Positions 16,693 through 24,931 of a stretch of DNA of 64,000 nt are shown here, one piece after another. Under the pieces are notes generated by a model. It was not told the DNA's origin, made no database searches, and worked only from the letters and a program-made list of their open reading frames with translations. Where the stretch lies: contig NZ_FOPH01000008.1 of the NCBI RefSeq assembly GCF_900113415.1, forward strand, positions 90,555 to 154,554, in the 5' to 3' direction. How positions within the stretch are numbered: the stretch's first letter is position 1; every line of letters begins with the position of its first letter. Origin of the DNA: Oribacterium sp. WCC10. Its GTDB lineage: Bacteria > Bacillota > Clostridia > Lachnospirales > Lachnospiraceae. Made by a program: the position numbers and the translations under genes.

Positions 16693-16700
16693 TATATATT

Positions 16701-16750
16701 GAATACCCCCATCTATGGATATCATGATATCTTTAGATGGGGGTATTCTT
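16701..16750. terminator. Convergent-gene terminator
   Basis: GAATACCCCCATCT pairs perfectly with AGATGGGGGTATTC around a 20-nt loop containing a further palindrome (ATATCATGATAT). It lies between the convergent lipoprotein and FliD-like genes and could serve both. Confidence 0.85.
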
Positions 16751-16779
16751 TAGAATAAAAATGAAAATTTCAAACGATT

Positions 16780-17820
16780 TTATCCGAGAAGATTAAGCAT
16801 AGAACCCACAGCATAGTAATTGCTATAGTTATACGGTGTATTCCTTGAAAAATCGAACATCATGTTCATGTAATTTGTACTGATGTCATTTCCGGAATAA
16901 AGACCTCTGCCGTTTTGTCCGAACAGATCCATGGTGGAATATGTATTTGTGGTTCCTACAATGGTTCTGACAGACTCATTTAAAGTATTGGCCGCTCTAT
17001 CGCCAAGAATGGAAGCTATGCCATATTGACCTCCGATAAGTTCTTTAGTCGTATCGAAGTCGTTCTCCAGAGCGGAACGAAGCCTCTTCTCATCAAGCTT
17101 CAGATCTCCGTTCTTGTCATAGGATAATCCTACCATGCTCATGATATTGCCGTTGGCAAGTGTTCCGGTCATGCGTGACAGCTGTTTTTCAATACCTGAT
17201 CCCAGACCCTTTCCGGCAGAAAGAGTTTCCATAGTTTTGTTGTGAGCTGTAACCATGTCCTTCATGGCTGTAACGATTTCATCCTCATCAATACCGGTGT
17301 AGATATTGGTGGTTCCGGTACCACGAAGCGTCAGTGTCGCATCAGCATTGATAAGCTGAACTGTATTGGACGCTGAAGTATACTGCGTGGTCTTTCCATT
17401 CTCGGTAATGGAATATCTTGCAGGCTGGCTGTCGGTAGCCAGATTCTGTACGGTCACACTGAAGTCCTTTTGCTTCCTTAATGAATTGACAGATATCTCA
17501 GCTACATCCTCGTCGGATGAACCTAATGTATACTGCGTAAAAACATTACCGGATTTGAAATAATTCAGCTTGTCCGCTGCCTTCTCAAGATCAGTGAGAT
17601 CGCTCTGATATGCACCGAGAAAGGCCTTAGTTTTGTCGACACCGGAGGAGGAAGCTGCTGCCTGTGATGAACCAAGATAAGAAGTGACTTTGGATGCATT
17701 TCCTGATGACAGTAACGAATTGATGTTGTATTGATAACGCATCAACTGGTACATGTTCGAAATGCTGCTGGTATTATAGAAATTGAATGAACTAACGCCA
17801 CCTATAGCACTAATTGACAT
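16780..17820 (-). CDS. FliD-like flagellar filament cap family protein (short)
   Basis: 346 aa, resembling the C-terminal part of flagellar hook-associated protein 2 (FliD): the segment DMVTAHNKTMETLSAG...LSYDKNGDLKLDEKRLRSAL and a following coiled-coil-prone helix fit the family. The N-terminal 100 residues (MSISAIGGVSSFNFYNTSSI) are Ser/Asn-rich and unlike the normal FliD N-terminus, and the protein is shorter than typical FliD. It may be a FliD paralogue or a non-motility relative. AAAGGAGG precedes the ATG. It stands alone with no flagellar genes next to it. Family-level confidence is moderate. Confidence 0.55.
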   Translation of the reverse strand: MSISAIGGVSSFNFYNTSSISNMYQLMRYQYNINSLLSSGNASKVTSYLGSSQAAASSSGVDKTKAFLGAYQSDLTDLEKAADKLNYFKSGNVFTQYTLGSSDEDVAEISVNSLRKQKDFSVTVQNLATDSQPARYSITENGKTTQYTSASNTVQLINADATLTLRGTGTTNIYTGIDEDEIVTAMKDMVTAHNKTMETLSAGKGLGSGIEKQLSRMTGTLANGNIMSMVGLSYDKNGDLKLDEKRLRSALENDFDTTKELIGGQYGIASILGDRAANTLNESVRTIVGTTNTYSTMDLFGQNGRGLYSGNDISTNYMNMMFDFSRNTPYNYSNYYAVGSMLNLLG

Positions 17821-18155
17821 CTTCTGCCTCCTTTCATCAATAGTGTAAGTATATATCCTTATATACTTGAGATTATCCGAACATAAGTCTACACTTAGAC
17901 TTTCCTACTATTATGGTAACATATTCCGCAAAATAAAGATACATGAATATATTTTTTATTTTGCGGCTGAATATGTAAAAATCAAAAAAAATACCCTTTT
18001 CAGTATCCGCCACCAATGAAACGAATATTGAAAGGGTATCCTTATATTATCCCGTTATGTTGTCATATGAAACAACATTATCATTCATATATTTCACATA
18101 CTAAAATGGAAATCCTTGCACGAATGCCGGATTAAACACTTTAACATACATGATT
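17821..18155. other. Intergenic region: FliD-like gene leader and pgi terminator
   Basis: A 335-nt gap. The right part holds the pgi terminator (17984-18039). The left part is the FliD-like leader, with the palindrome GTATATATCCTTATATAC and a CGGATAAT element that could be a -10 box, but no promoter could be assigned with confidence. Confidence 0.4.
17984..18039 (-). terminator. Terminator of pgi with R2 fragment in its loop
   Basis: On the minus strand ATACCCTTTCA pairs with TGAAAAGGGTAT, followed by TTTTTTT. The loop, read on the plus strand, contains GTATCCGCCACCAATGAAACG, which resembles the R2 core (GTATTTGCCACTCACCAATG). Confidence 0.8.
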
Positions 18156-19736
18156 TCAAATGTTAAAAAGTCTGCTGTAGGCTGTAAGTGCGCCCTCTGT
18201 CTCGTGTGCAAGTACCTTCTTGGCAAGAGTCTTTCCAAGCTGTACGCCTTCCTGATCGAAGCTGTTGATATTCCATACAAAGCCCTGGAACATAACCTTA
18301 TTCTCGAAATGAGCAAGGAGTGCGCCAAGTGTCTTAGGATCAACCTCATCGCCTATGATGATGCTTGATGGACGTCCGCCCTTGAAATTCTTGTTAAGGT
18401 TTTCATCAGTCTTACCGCATGCGAATGCAACGATCTGGGCAACAACATTGGCACAAAGCTTCTGCTGGCTGGTGCTTCCCTGAATATCTACATCATTCTC
18501 AAGCTGGCTGTTTCTGAAGCCGATGAACTGAAGAGGAACGATGTCTGTTCCCTGATGAAGGAGCTGATAGAAACTGTGCTGTCCGTTTGTACCGGGCTCA
18601 CCGAAGATAACCGGTCCTGTCACATAGTCTATAGGCTCACCGAAACGGTTAACGCTCTTTCCGTTTGACTCCATATCAAGCTGCTGAAGATGAGCAGGGA
18701 AACGGTTGAGAGCCTGTGAATAAGGAAGGACTGTAGTACTTGGATAGCCAAGAACATTACGCTCATAAACTCCGATAAGAGCATCAAGCATAGAAGGGTT
18801 CTTGAACAGATCCCTGTTGGCTGCAAGCTTGTCTTCTGCTGCTGCACCGTCAAGGAATGCTGCAAATACTTCAGGACCGAATGCAAGTGAAAGCACTGCT
18901 CCGCCTACGCCGGAAGTGCTTGAATAACGTCCTCCGATATAGTCATCCATATAGAATGCTGTAATGAAATCATCACTGTGAGCAAGCGGTGAAGTCTCTG
19001 ATGTAACAGCGATCATGTGCTTTGCAGGGTTGAGTCCTGCCTTCTTCAGTGCATCCATAACAAATGACTGGTTTGTAAGAGTCTCAAGTGTTGTTCCGGA
19101 CTTTGAAACAAGGATAAAAAGAGAATGAGCAACATCAATAGAATTGAGTACTGCTGATGCATCATCAGGATCAACGTTACTGATGAACTTTGCTTCCATC
19201 TTGAATGTATCATGCTTCTTCGCCCAGTTCTCAAGAGCGAGATACATGGCACGAGGGCCAAGATCACTTCCGCCGATACCAATCTGAACTACTGTTGTGA
19301 ACTTCTCGCCTGCTGCATTGGCAATCTCACCTGAATGAACCTTTCCGGCAAATTCTGCGATTCTCTTCTGCTCGGTAAGATAGAACTCACGCTTGTTCAC
19401 TCCGTCAGCAATAACATCCTTTCCGAGCTGACCTCTTGTAAGCTGATGAAGAACCATACGCTTCTCACCTGTATTAACTACTTCACCTTCGTAAAGAGCT
19501 TTAAACTTATCAGCAAGCTGTGCTTCTTCGGCAAGCTCTGCAAGTGTTGAAAGAATATCGTCATCGATTTCCTTCGCTGCGTAGTTATAAACCATACCCT
19601 CAGCCATCGGTACAGAATACTTGCCTACACGTTCCGCGCCGTTCTCACCGGACATAGCCTTTACAAGATCAATGTGCTTAGCATCCTTAAGCTTCTGAAA
19701 GGACTTTAAAGTATCGAGATTGTTCCAGTTGATCAT
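18156..19736 (-). CDS. pgi: Glucose-6-phosphate isomerase
   Basis: 526 aa, typical for the Pgi family. It interconverts glucose-6-phosphate and fructose-6-phosphate in glycolysis. Diagnostic sequences are GIGGSDLGPRAMYLAL, VSKSGTTLETL, the PGI signature GGRYSSTSGVGG, the GEPGTNGQHSFYQLLHQGTD block and KTLGALLAHFENK. A GGAGGAG ribosome site precedes ATG 19736. A small CATGC...GCATG hairpin lies just upstream of the ribosome site. It is a single gene with its own terminator. Confidence 0.97.
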   Translation of the reverse strand: MINWNNLDTLKSFQKLKDAKHIDLVKAMSGENGAERVGKYSVPMAEGMVYNYAAKEIDDDILSTLAELAEEAQLADKFKALYEGEVVNTGEKRMVLHQLTRGQLGKDVIADGVNKREFYLTEQKRIAEFAGKVHSGEIANAAGEKFTTVVQIGIGGSDLGPRAMYLALENWAKKHDTFKMEAKFISNVDPDDASAVLNSIDVAHSLFILVSKSGTTLETLTNQSFVMDALKKAGLNPAKHMIAVTSETSPLAHSDDFITAFYMDDYIGGRYSSTSGVGGAVLSLAFGPEVFAAFLDGAAAEDKLAANRDLFKNPSMLDALIGVYERNVLGYPSTTVLPYSQALNRFPAHLQQLDMESNGKSVNRFGEPIDYVTGPVIFGEPGTNGQHSFYQLLHQGTDIVPLQFIGFRNSQLENDVDIQGSTSQQKLCANVVAQIVAFACGKTDENLNKNFKGGRPSSIIIGDEVDPKTLGALLAHFENKVMFQGFVWNINSFDQEGVQLGKTLAKKVLAHETEGALTAYSRLFNI

Positions 19737-19893
19737 ACTCTGACTCCTCCTTTAACCATGCAAACGCATGTATAAAACTAGCTTTTTTGTATTTGCCATA
19801 AATGATTGGCTAAATATTGTATCCATCAAAATACAACATTACTATTATGACTTTTCTTACTGCAAATCGCAAGAAAGAAATTTATAATTCATC

Positions 19894-19927
19894 AAAAAAG
19901 GGACAATCCTCATAAGAGAACTGCCCC
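19894..19927 (-). terminator. Terminator of ferritin gene
   Basis: On the minus strand GGGGCAGTTCTC pairs with GAGGATTGTCCC (with G-T pairs) around TTAT and is followed by TTTTTT. Confidence 0.85.
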
Positions 19928-19961
19928 GTATTTTAAAATACATAAACCTTACTGCATATAC

Positions 19962-20447
19962 TTACTTTCTGGCTGCAAGCTCCTTATCAAGGAGATACAG
20001 ATTCTTAGGCTTGTCTCCGAGAAGCTGAACCTTTGAGATCATATCCTTTGAGTTCTTCTCCTCTTCTTCCTGCTCGGTGATGAACCAGTTCAGGAAAAGC
20101 TGTGTACGATAGTCTTTAGCTGATACAGCGGCATCATAAATCTTGTTGATTTCATCGGTGATATAGTGCTCATGCTTGTCAGCAGTCTTTACGGCATCAA
20201 GAACTGTCTTATACTCTGCCGTAACAGCTTCAATGGCAGGGAGAGGAACATCCTGATCATTGTCTAAAAGATAATCATAAAACTTAAGAGCATGCTCCTG
20301 CTCTTCCATAGCCTGAGCCCTGTACCATGAAGCAAATCCGCTTAAATCATTCTGCTGGAAATATTTTGATATTCCAAGATACAGATATGCTGAATAAAAT
20401 TCCTTGTTTACCTGTGCAACTAAAAGTTCTGCAACCTTTGAATTCAT
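19962..20447 (-). CDS. ftn: Ferritin (non-heme iron storage)
   Basis: 161 aa, usual size of bacterial ferritin. The four-helix ferroxidase pattern is visible: the N-terminal NKEFYSAYLYLGISKYF helix with Glu, QAMEEQEHALKFYDYL with the ExxH iron site, and WFITEQEEEEKNSKDM. It oxidises ferrous iron and stores it, limiting Fenton chemistry in this anaerobe. An AAGGAGAGAG ribosome site precedes ATG 20447. The next gene upstream on the same strand encodes an oxygen-reducing flavodiiron protein, a functional pairing, though 257 nt separate them. I looked for a PerR or Fur box in that gap and found nothing convincing. Confidence 0.93.
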   Translation of the reverse strand: MNSKVAELLVAQVNKEFYSAYLYLGISKYFQQNDLSGFASWYRAQAMEEQEHALKFYDYLLDNDQDVPLPAIEAVTAEYKTVLDAVKTADKHEHYITDEINKIYDAAVSAKDYRTQLFLNWFITEQEEEEKNSKDMISKVQLLGDKPKNLYLLDKELAARK

Positions 20448-20704
20448 ACACTCTCTCCTTTTTAGGCGTACCGGTCTATTGTTTTATCTCTTATTCCATA
20501 TCCGATACACCATCCTGATATGGATACGTTTCTTCAAAGCAGAAATCATATCCCGGTTGATGTTGTCAAATACTTCTTCTAATCATTACTCGTCATAATT
20601 CAAAAAAAGTTAAGCATAATTATCAATACATAAAGAAAGACCATATATTCTGATCATAGTTTAACCGGCCATTGATTATTATGACCATACTTCACGGTAA
20701 TCCG

Positions 20705-21901
20705 TTATTCCAGACTCTCTGCCAATGCCTTTGCCAGTTCATCTATCTTTTCTCTCGATGATTCATCTACGGAAGATGTTATGGTAACCATCGGTTCAAG
20801 AATAGTCATATTCTTCATACTGCCTATCAGATCTGTCATCTTTTTCCCGGACTGTGAAGCCCAGCTTCCGTTCTCCATGAATCCTACAGTTCTGCCCGAC
20901 AGATTATGATTCTTCATATCTGTAAGAAAAGTATGCATGTTGTCAAATATCTCAGCATTGTAGGTAGAACTTGCAAATACAAGGTGAGAATACTCAAACG
21001 CTTTTTCAAGCAGTGTAGAAGTATCGGTTTTTGAAACGTCATATACTTTTACATCCTTTATGCCGTGCTCTGCCAGATCCATGGCAAGAATATCTGAAGC
21101 ATTGGCTGTATTCCCGTAAACAGAGCCGTAGAATATAGCTACCGACTGCTTTTCGGGAACCCAGCCGGCCCACTTCTTATATAGACCGATGATCTCCGAA
21201 ATATCATTTCTGAAGAGATGACCGTGGAGAGGAAGGATGCATTTGATATCAATGTCACTCAACTTCTTAAGAAGTGCATTGACCTGAATTCCGTATTTTC
21301 CAACGATATTGGCATAGTATCTTCTGGTTTCGTCTTTATGGTCATGTTCCCAGTCAACTTCGTCCGCAAATATATTACCGCTCAAGGCACCAAATGCACC
21401 GAAAGCATCCGCCGAGAAAAGAGCGCCGGTCACATCATCATAGGTTACAATAACCTCCGGCCAGTGAACCATAGGTGCAGTGTAGAAAGTCAGCGTATGG
21501 TGTCCAAGCTCTAAAGTATCCTTTTCTTTTACAGTGACGGCATCAACATCTATGTGATAAAACTGCTTTATCATCTGGACCGCCTTTTGAGATCCCACAA
21601 TCCTAAGTTCAGGGTAACGGTTAAGTAACTCAGGAATAATTGCGCAGTGATCAGGTTCCATATGCTGAACCACCATGTAATCAAGTGATCTTCCGTCAAG
21701 AGCTTTTACCAGATTATCCATAAACTGCCTTGAAACAGCATCATCGATACCGTCCATCAGACAGGTCTTGTCATCAAGTATCAGATAATTGTTGTATGCC
21801 ATGCCCCCGGGTGTCGGATAGGCATTTTCAAAAAGAGCAAGTCTTCTGTCTGAAGCTCCCAGCCACCATGTATCAGTCTGTACCTTACGTATATTGTACA
21901 T
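20705..21901 (-). CDS. fprA: Flavodiiron protein (A-type flavoprotein), O2/NO reductase
   Basis: 398 aa, the standard two-domain length. The metallo-beta-lactamase-like domain (1-250) has the diiron ligands HMEPDH, the His of MVHWPEV, SADAFGAFG with Asp, and LPLHGHLF. The flavodoxin domain (255-398) starts FYGSVYGNTANASD and binds FMN. In anaerobes these enzymes reduce oxygen to water, or NO to nitrous oxide, using reduced rubredoxin or a similar donor in the cytoplasm. AGAGGTG precedes ATG 21901. Together with the downstream ferritin gene it suggests an oxidative-stress pair. Confidence 0.93.
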   Translation of the reverse strand: MYNIRKVQTDTWWLGASDRRLALFENAYPTPGGMAYNNYLILDDKTCLMDGIDDAVSRQFMDNLVKALDGRSLDYMVVQHMEPDHCAIIPELLNRYPELRIVGSQKAVQMIKQFYHIDVDAVTVKEKDTLELGHHTLTFYTAPMVHWPEVIVTYDDVTGALFSADAFGAFGALSGNIFADEVDWEHDHKDETRRYYANIVGKYGIQVNALLKKLSDIDIKCILPLHGHLFRNDISEIIGLYKKWAGWVPEKQSVAIFYGSVYGNTANASDILAMDLAEHGIKDVKVYDVSKTDTSTLLEKAFEYSHLVFASSTYNAEIFDNMHTFLTDMKNHNLSGRTVGFMENGSWASQSGKKMTDLIGSMKNMTILEPMVTITSSVDESSREKIDELAKALAESLE

Positions 21902-22053
21902 GTCGTCACCTCTTTCATTTTACGTTGTGCCACATGAGTCATTGACTCAAATGATGATAAATACATATAAGTTTATGATAATTATAAACCAATTATCCAA
22001 AACGGAATATCCATTTTTTGTAAAATACCGACAATAATAAAGATTCATCACTA

Positions 22054-22132
22054 TAGGGAAACGCTGATTAGAGATTTTCCTTAGAACTATAGATTTACTC
22101 TGATCTTTATATATGAGGACTTGAGTGTCAAA
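22054..22132 (+). repeat. R1 dispersed repeat, copy D (truncated), abutting an R2 end
   Basis: AGGGAAACGCTGATTAGAG is the R1 left module. It then degenerates (TTTCCTTAGA, ACTCTGATC) and reaches TTGAGTGTCAAAG, the R2 terminal string. Confidence 0.6.
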
Positions 22133-22133
22133 G

Positions 22134-22199
22134 AATCCTCCCGAAAATGACATAGAAAAGGCTTATCAAAGCTTTTCCCCATGTCTTTTCGGGAGGATC
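22134..22199 (-). terminator. Long hairpin terminator of alpha-galactosidase gene
   Basis: ATCCTCCCGAAAA and TTTTCGGGAGGAT pair, continued inward by GACAT/ATGTC and AAAAGGCTT/AAGCTTTT. The T tract on the minus strand is short (TTCTTT), so this may act partly as an RNA-stabilising 3' hairpin. Confidence 0.7.
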
Positions 22200-22213
22200 A
22201 ATTCCTTTACCTG

Positions 22214-24409
22214 TTATGTCGTTTTAATAAAATGAAGCTGTGCTGATGAGTAATCTCCTGATGAAAGATTAATTGCGTAGCCGCCGTACATAAGAGCAGC
22301 ACCGCTCAAAACCTGCTCCGTTCCTTCAAGTCTGTACATTGCATCAGCGCAAAGCCCCTTAAGATGCACATTTTTTATGCGGGCATTAGCCTGTGATTTC
22401 TTGAGAACAATATTAATGAGTGCTTCGGAACCGTCCGGTGCCACAAACTCCCAGGCTTTATATATTTCAGACTGATCACCTTGAGACAGCCTATAGTAGG
22501 TGCCTTTCTGAATAAGTGGATAGAGTCTGTTAAATGTCTTTATCTGCTCCTTGATGGTACTCTTTTCTTCATCTGTAAGCTTTGTGATATCAAGCTCATA
22601 TCCAAATGTTCCGGACATCGCCACTACCCCTCTTGTACTGAGAGGGGTTGTCCTTCCTGTCTGGTGGTTAGGGACAGCTGACACATGACTTCCCATTGTG
22701 CTGACTGGGTATCCGAAGGAGGTTCCCTCCTGTATCTCGAGGCGTTCGATGGCATCCGTATCATCTGAGCACCAGATCTGAGGACAGAAATACATCATTC
22801 CTGCATCAAATCTTCCGCCACCGCCTGCACATCCCTCGATCATGAGATCCGGATACGCTTTTGTGAGACGATCAAGCAATGAGTATGTACCAAGCATAAA
22901 TCTATGGGCCACTTCACCCTGACGTGAAGGTTCCAATGCATTGGAATAAACATTACAAACACTTCTGTTAAAATCCCACTTAATATAAGAAATATCGGCG
23001 CTGTCCAAAACTTTCTTCATACAGTCAAAGAGATAATCAACCACTTCACTGTTACTCATATCAAGAACCATCTGATTTCTGGAAAGGTTTGGATTTCTAC
23101 CCGGATCACGAAGAGCCCATTCAGGATGTGTTCTGAAAAGCCCGGAGTCTTCATTAACCATCTCAGGCTCAAACCATAGTCCAAACTTCATACCCATCTT
23201 TGTGACCTCATCCGTTATCCTCCTGAGACCACCCGGAAGCTTTCTTTCATTCACTAACCAGTCACCGAGACCTGAATTATCGTCATCGCGTTTTCCGAAC
23301 CATCCATCATCAAGAACCATCATTTCAACGCCAAGCTCCGATGCAGTTTTTGCTATGTCTATGATCTTGTCAGAATTGAAGTCAAAGTAAGTTGCTTCCC
23401 AGTTGTTGATAAGTACAGGTCTCTTCATATCAAGATACTTTCTGTCACAGACATTTTCACGGATAATCCTGTGGTAAAGGTGGCTCAAAGCCGAAAGTCC
23501 TATTGCGCTGTATGCCATGATGACTTCCGGTGTATCGAAGCTCTCACCGCTCTTCAGATTCCATGAAAAGTTCTCGTCATTGATACCTGAAACGATTCTG
23601 ACAGCACCTGCCTGATCCTGCTCTATCTCTGTTTTGTGATTGCCTGAATACATGAGCATCATTCCAAAGCAGGAACCGGACTCTTCTGTTGCGGTATGAT
23701 CGCAGAGAATCACAAAAGGATTCTGATGATGAGAGCTCATTCCACGCTTTGAACTTATCACTCTGATGTCCTGGGAAAGTCTGTTTCTCTGGACAGAACG
23801 CTCCATACAGTGTCTTCCGGCAAAATGTATCTCATCCCACTCTCCATACTGTAAGTCAAGCATCATGGAAGCTGCTTTTTCAAGAATCATGCCGTTATCA
23901 GAAGCATTAACGAATCTTGTATGTCTTGTGATAATGTCCTTGTCCATAAATACGGAGTAGAAAAGTTCAGCTTCTAGACCGGTTAATCTGTCCTCCAGAG
24001 TTATGACCAGTGTTGAAACTTCGTCATCACAGGGACGAACAGACGGAAGTCCCGGAATGGATGGTTTTCCTTCTTTGATACTGTGGGATTTATAACGAAA
24101 ATCGCATGTTCTGCTTCCATTTTTTGCTTTAACTGCCACAGAACTTATCCTGTAGTCGCCCATGCCGCAGCCTGAAAATTCCTGTGGTAATGTATCAATA
24201 GAACGTCCCCTGTCCATACGGTATTCATAGAGATTACCGGAAAATCCCCTGTCCACCGGTACTATCTGATAGCTCATGTCTGTACCGTAAACCGGCTTTC
24301 CATAGTATGTATGCAAAAGAAGTCCGATATCATCGACCTTCATCTGATATTCCGAATTGTTAGTGGTTAATGTAAATATTTTCTTTGATTCATCATAAGT
24401 AATAGCCAT
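22214..24409 (-). CDS. Alpha-galactosidase, glycoside hydrolase family 36
   Basis: 731 aa, usual GH36 length. It hydrolyses terminal alpha-1,6-galactose from raffinose-type sugars or galactomannan fragments, in the cytoplasm since no signal peptide is present. The catalytic nucleophile Asp lies in YIKWDFNRSV and the acid/base Asp in WCSDDTDAIERL. Other family signatures are DDGWFGKRDDDNSGLGDW, GLWFEPEMVN and CAGGGGRFD. An AAGGGAG ribosome site precedes ATG 24409. It is not part of a visible operon with a transporter, so uptake must be encoded elsewhere. A long hairpin follows the gene. Confidence 0.95.
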   Translation of the reverse strand: MAITYDESKKIFTLTTNNSEYQMKVDDIGLLLHTYYGKPVYGTDMSYQIVPVDRGFSGNLYEYRMDRGRSIDTLPQEFSGCGMGDYRISSVAVKAKNGSRTCDFRYKSHSIKEGKPSIPGLPSVRPCDDEVSTLVITLEDRLTGLEAELFYSVFMDKDIITRHTRFVNASDNGMILEKAASMMLDLQYGEWDEIHFAGRHCMERSVQRNRLSQDIRVISSKRGMSSHHQNPFVILCDHTATEESGSCFGMMLMYSGNHKTEIEQDQAGAVRIVSGINDENFSWNLKSGESFDTPEVIMAYSAIGLSALSHLYHRIIRENVCDRKYLDMKRPVLINNWEATYFDFNSDKIIDIAKTASELGVEMMVLDDGWFGKRDDDNSGLGDWLVNERKLPGGLRRITDEVTKMGMKFGLWFEPEMVNEDSGLFRTHPEWALRDPGRNPNLSRNQMVLDMSNSEVVDYLFDCMKKVLDSADISYIKWDFNRSVCNVYSNALEPSRQGEVAHRFMLGTYSLLDRLTKAYPDLMIEGCAGGGGRFDAGMMYFCPQIWCSDDTDAIERLEIQEGTSFGYPVSTMGSHVSAVPNHQTGRTTPLSTRGVVAMSGTFGYELDITKLTDEEKSTIKEQIKTFNRLYPLIQKGTYYRLSQGDQSEIYKAWEFVAPDGSEALINIVLKKSQANARIKNVHLKGLCADAMYRLEGTEQVLSGAALMYGGYAINLSSGDYSSAQLHFIKTT

Positions 24410-24595
24410 ATAGTTGACTCCCTTTTTTTAAAAAGATATAAGCACTTTGCATAATGTCATGACAGAAAATACGGTTTCACTCCGATGAATTTATAGAAGC
24501 ATTTTCTGTCAACCGATTTGCAGCATTTATAAGTATACTATATAGTCGTGATTTTTAAACTTGATTTTGTTAAATATTTAATGATGCAATAATAG
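24410..24595. other. Leader of alpha-galactosidase gene
   Basis: First part of a 522-nt gap. On the minus strand there is a TTGACA (near 24505-24510) but no well-spaced -10 box that I trust. A catabolite-repression (cre) site was looked for and not found convincingly. Confidence 0.3.
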
Positions 24596-24625
24596 TTGAC
24601 ATGTTACATTTTTAGACAGTATACT
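24596..24625 (+). promoter_or_regulatory. Promoter of Mn riboswitch / CaCA antiporter transcript
   Basis: TTGACA (24596-24601), an 18-nt spacer and TATACT (24620-24625). Transcription would start at about 24632, immediately before the aptamer P1 helix. Confidence 0.85.
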
Positions 24626-24632
24626 GTCCATC

Positions 24633-24890
24633 AAGTTAAACGGGAGTAGCTTCCACACTACTAAGGAAACACTGATAATATCTGTGTTTCCTCATAGCCT
24701 CCGACGTCGGGGCACGGATCTTCAAAGGAAACAGATACTTCGTTTCTATAATCCGGGCAGGAAATCCCTTTACAGGGCGTTTCCATATAGTTGTGGCACA
24801 TATTTCGTCAGTACGGGTATATGCCCCGGGATATGTTTTTATTAGCGAGACTTTAACTGCATTTAAAGGCAGTAAGGTCTCGCCTTTTTA
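24633..24890 (+). ncRNA. yybP-ykoY manganese riboswitch with intrinsic terminator, split by an R1 insertion
   Basis: The 5' part AAGTTAAACGGGAGTAGC (24633-24650) contains the conserved GGGAGUAGC of the yybP-ykoY motif, and 3' AGCGAGACTTTAACT (24844-24858) contains the conserved AGC-AGAC. P1 is AGTTAAA/TTTAACT. P2 is CCACACTA (24653-24660) with TAGTTGTGG (24788-24796). P3 is ACATAT/ATATGT enclosing the conserved CGUCA-UACG loop. The expression platform is the hairpin GCGAGACTTTAACTGC / GGCAGTAAGGTCTCGC (24845-24883) followed by CTTTTT. It shares TTTAACT with P1, so metal binding should prevent termination and turn the antiporter on. The P2 loop is filled by R1 copy E (24661-24787). The family identity is from motif recognition; ligand response is known for the family, not shown here. 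Confidence 0.85.
24661..24787 (-). repeat. R1 dispersed repeat, copy E, inserted in the riboswitch P2 loop
   Basis: Reverse orientation to copies B and F. The plus strand reads CTAAGGAAACACTGATAATA, then CGACGTCGGGGCACGGATC, TTCAAAGGAAACAGATACTT, and ends GGGCGTTTCCATA. Its ends are GGAAAC...GTTTCC. Both flanks contain TA (CACTA before, TATAG after), compatible with but not proof of a TA target duplication. Confidence 0.85.
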
Positions 24891-24931
24891 TGCGTGAAGC
24901 TTCGACCTTATGTTTAAATTCAGGAGGAAAA

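Larger units (their letters stand above)
21902..22213. other. Intergenic region with R1 copy and terminator
   Basis: A 312-nt gap. It holds AT-rich fprA leader sequence (21902-22050), R1 copy D fused to an R2-like GAGTGTCAAA end (22054-22132), and the alpha-galactosidase terminator (22134-22199). Confidence 0.5.

Noticed and set aside
17850..17900. SigD (flagellar) promoter before the FliD-like gene (TAAGTGTA ... TCGGATAA)
   Set aside because: The -10-like string fits loosely but spacing is 9 nt, shorter than the usual 11, and the -35 string is poor.
20448..20704. PerR or Fur box in the ferritin/fprA gap (ATAATTATCAATA-like)
   Set aside because: AT-rich half matches only; no convincing inverted repeat.
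24410..24540. Catabolite-responsive (cre) element before the alpha-galactosidase gene
   Set aside because: The best candidate (TGAAACCGTATTTT) lacks the required symmetric right half.
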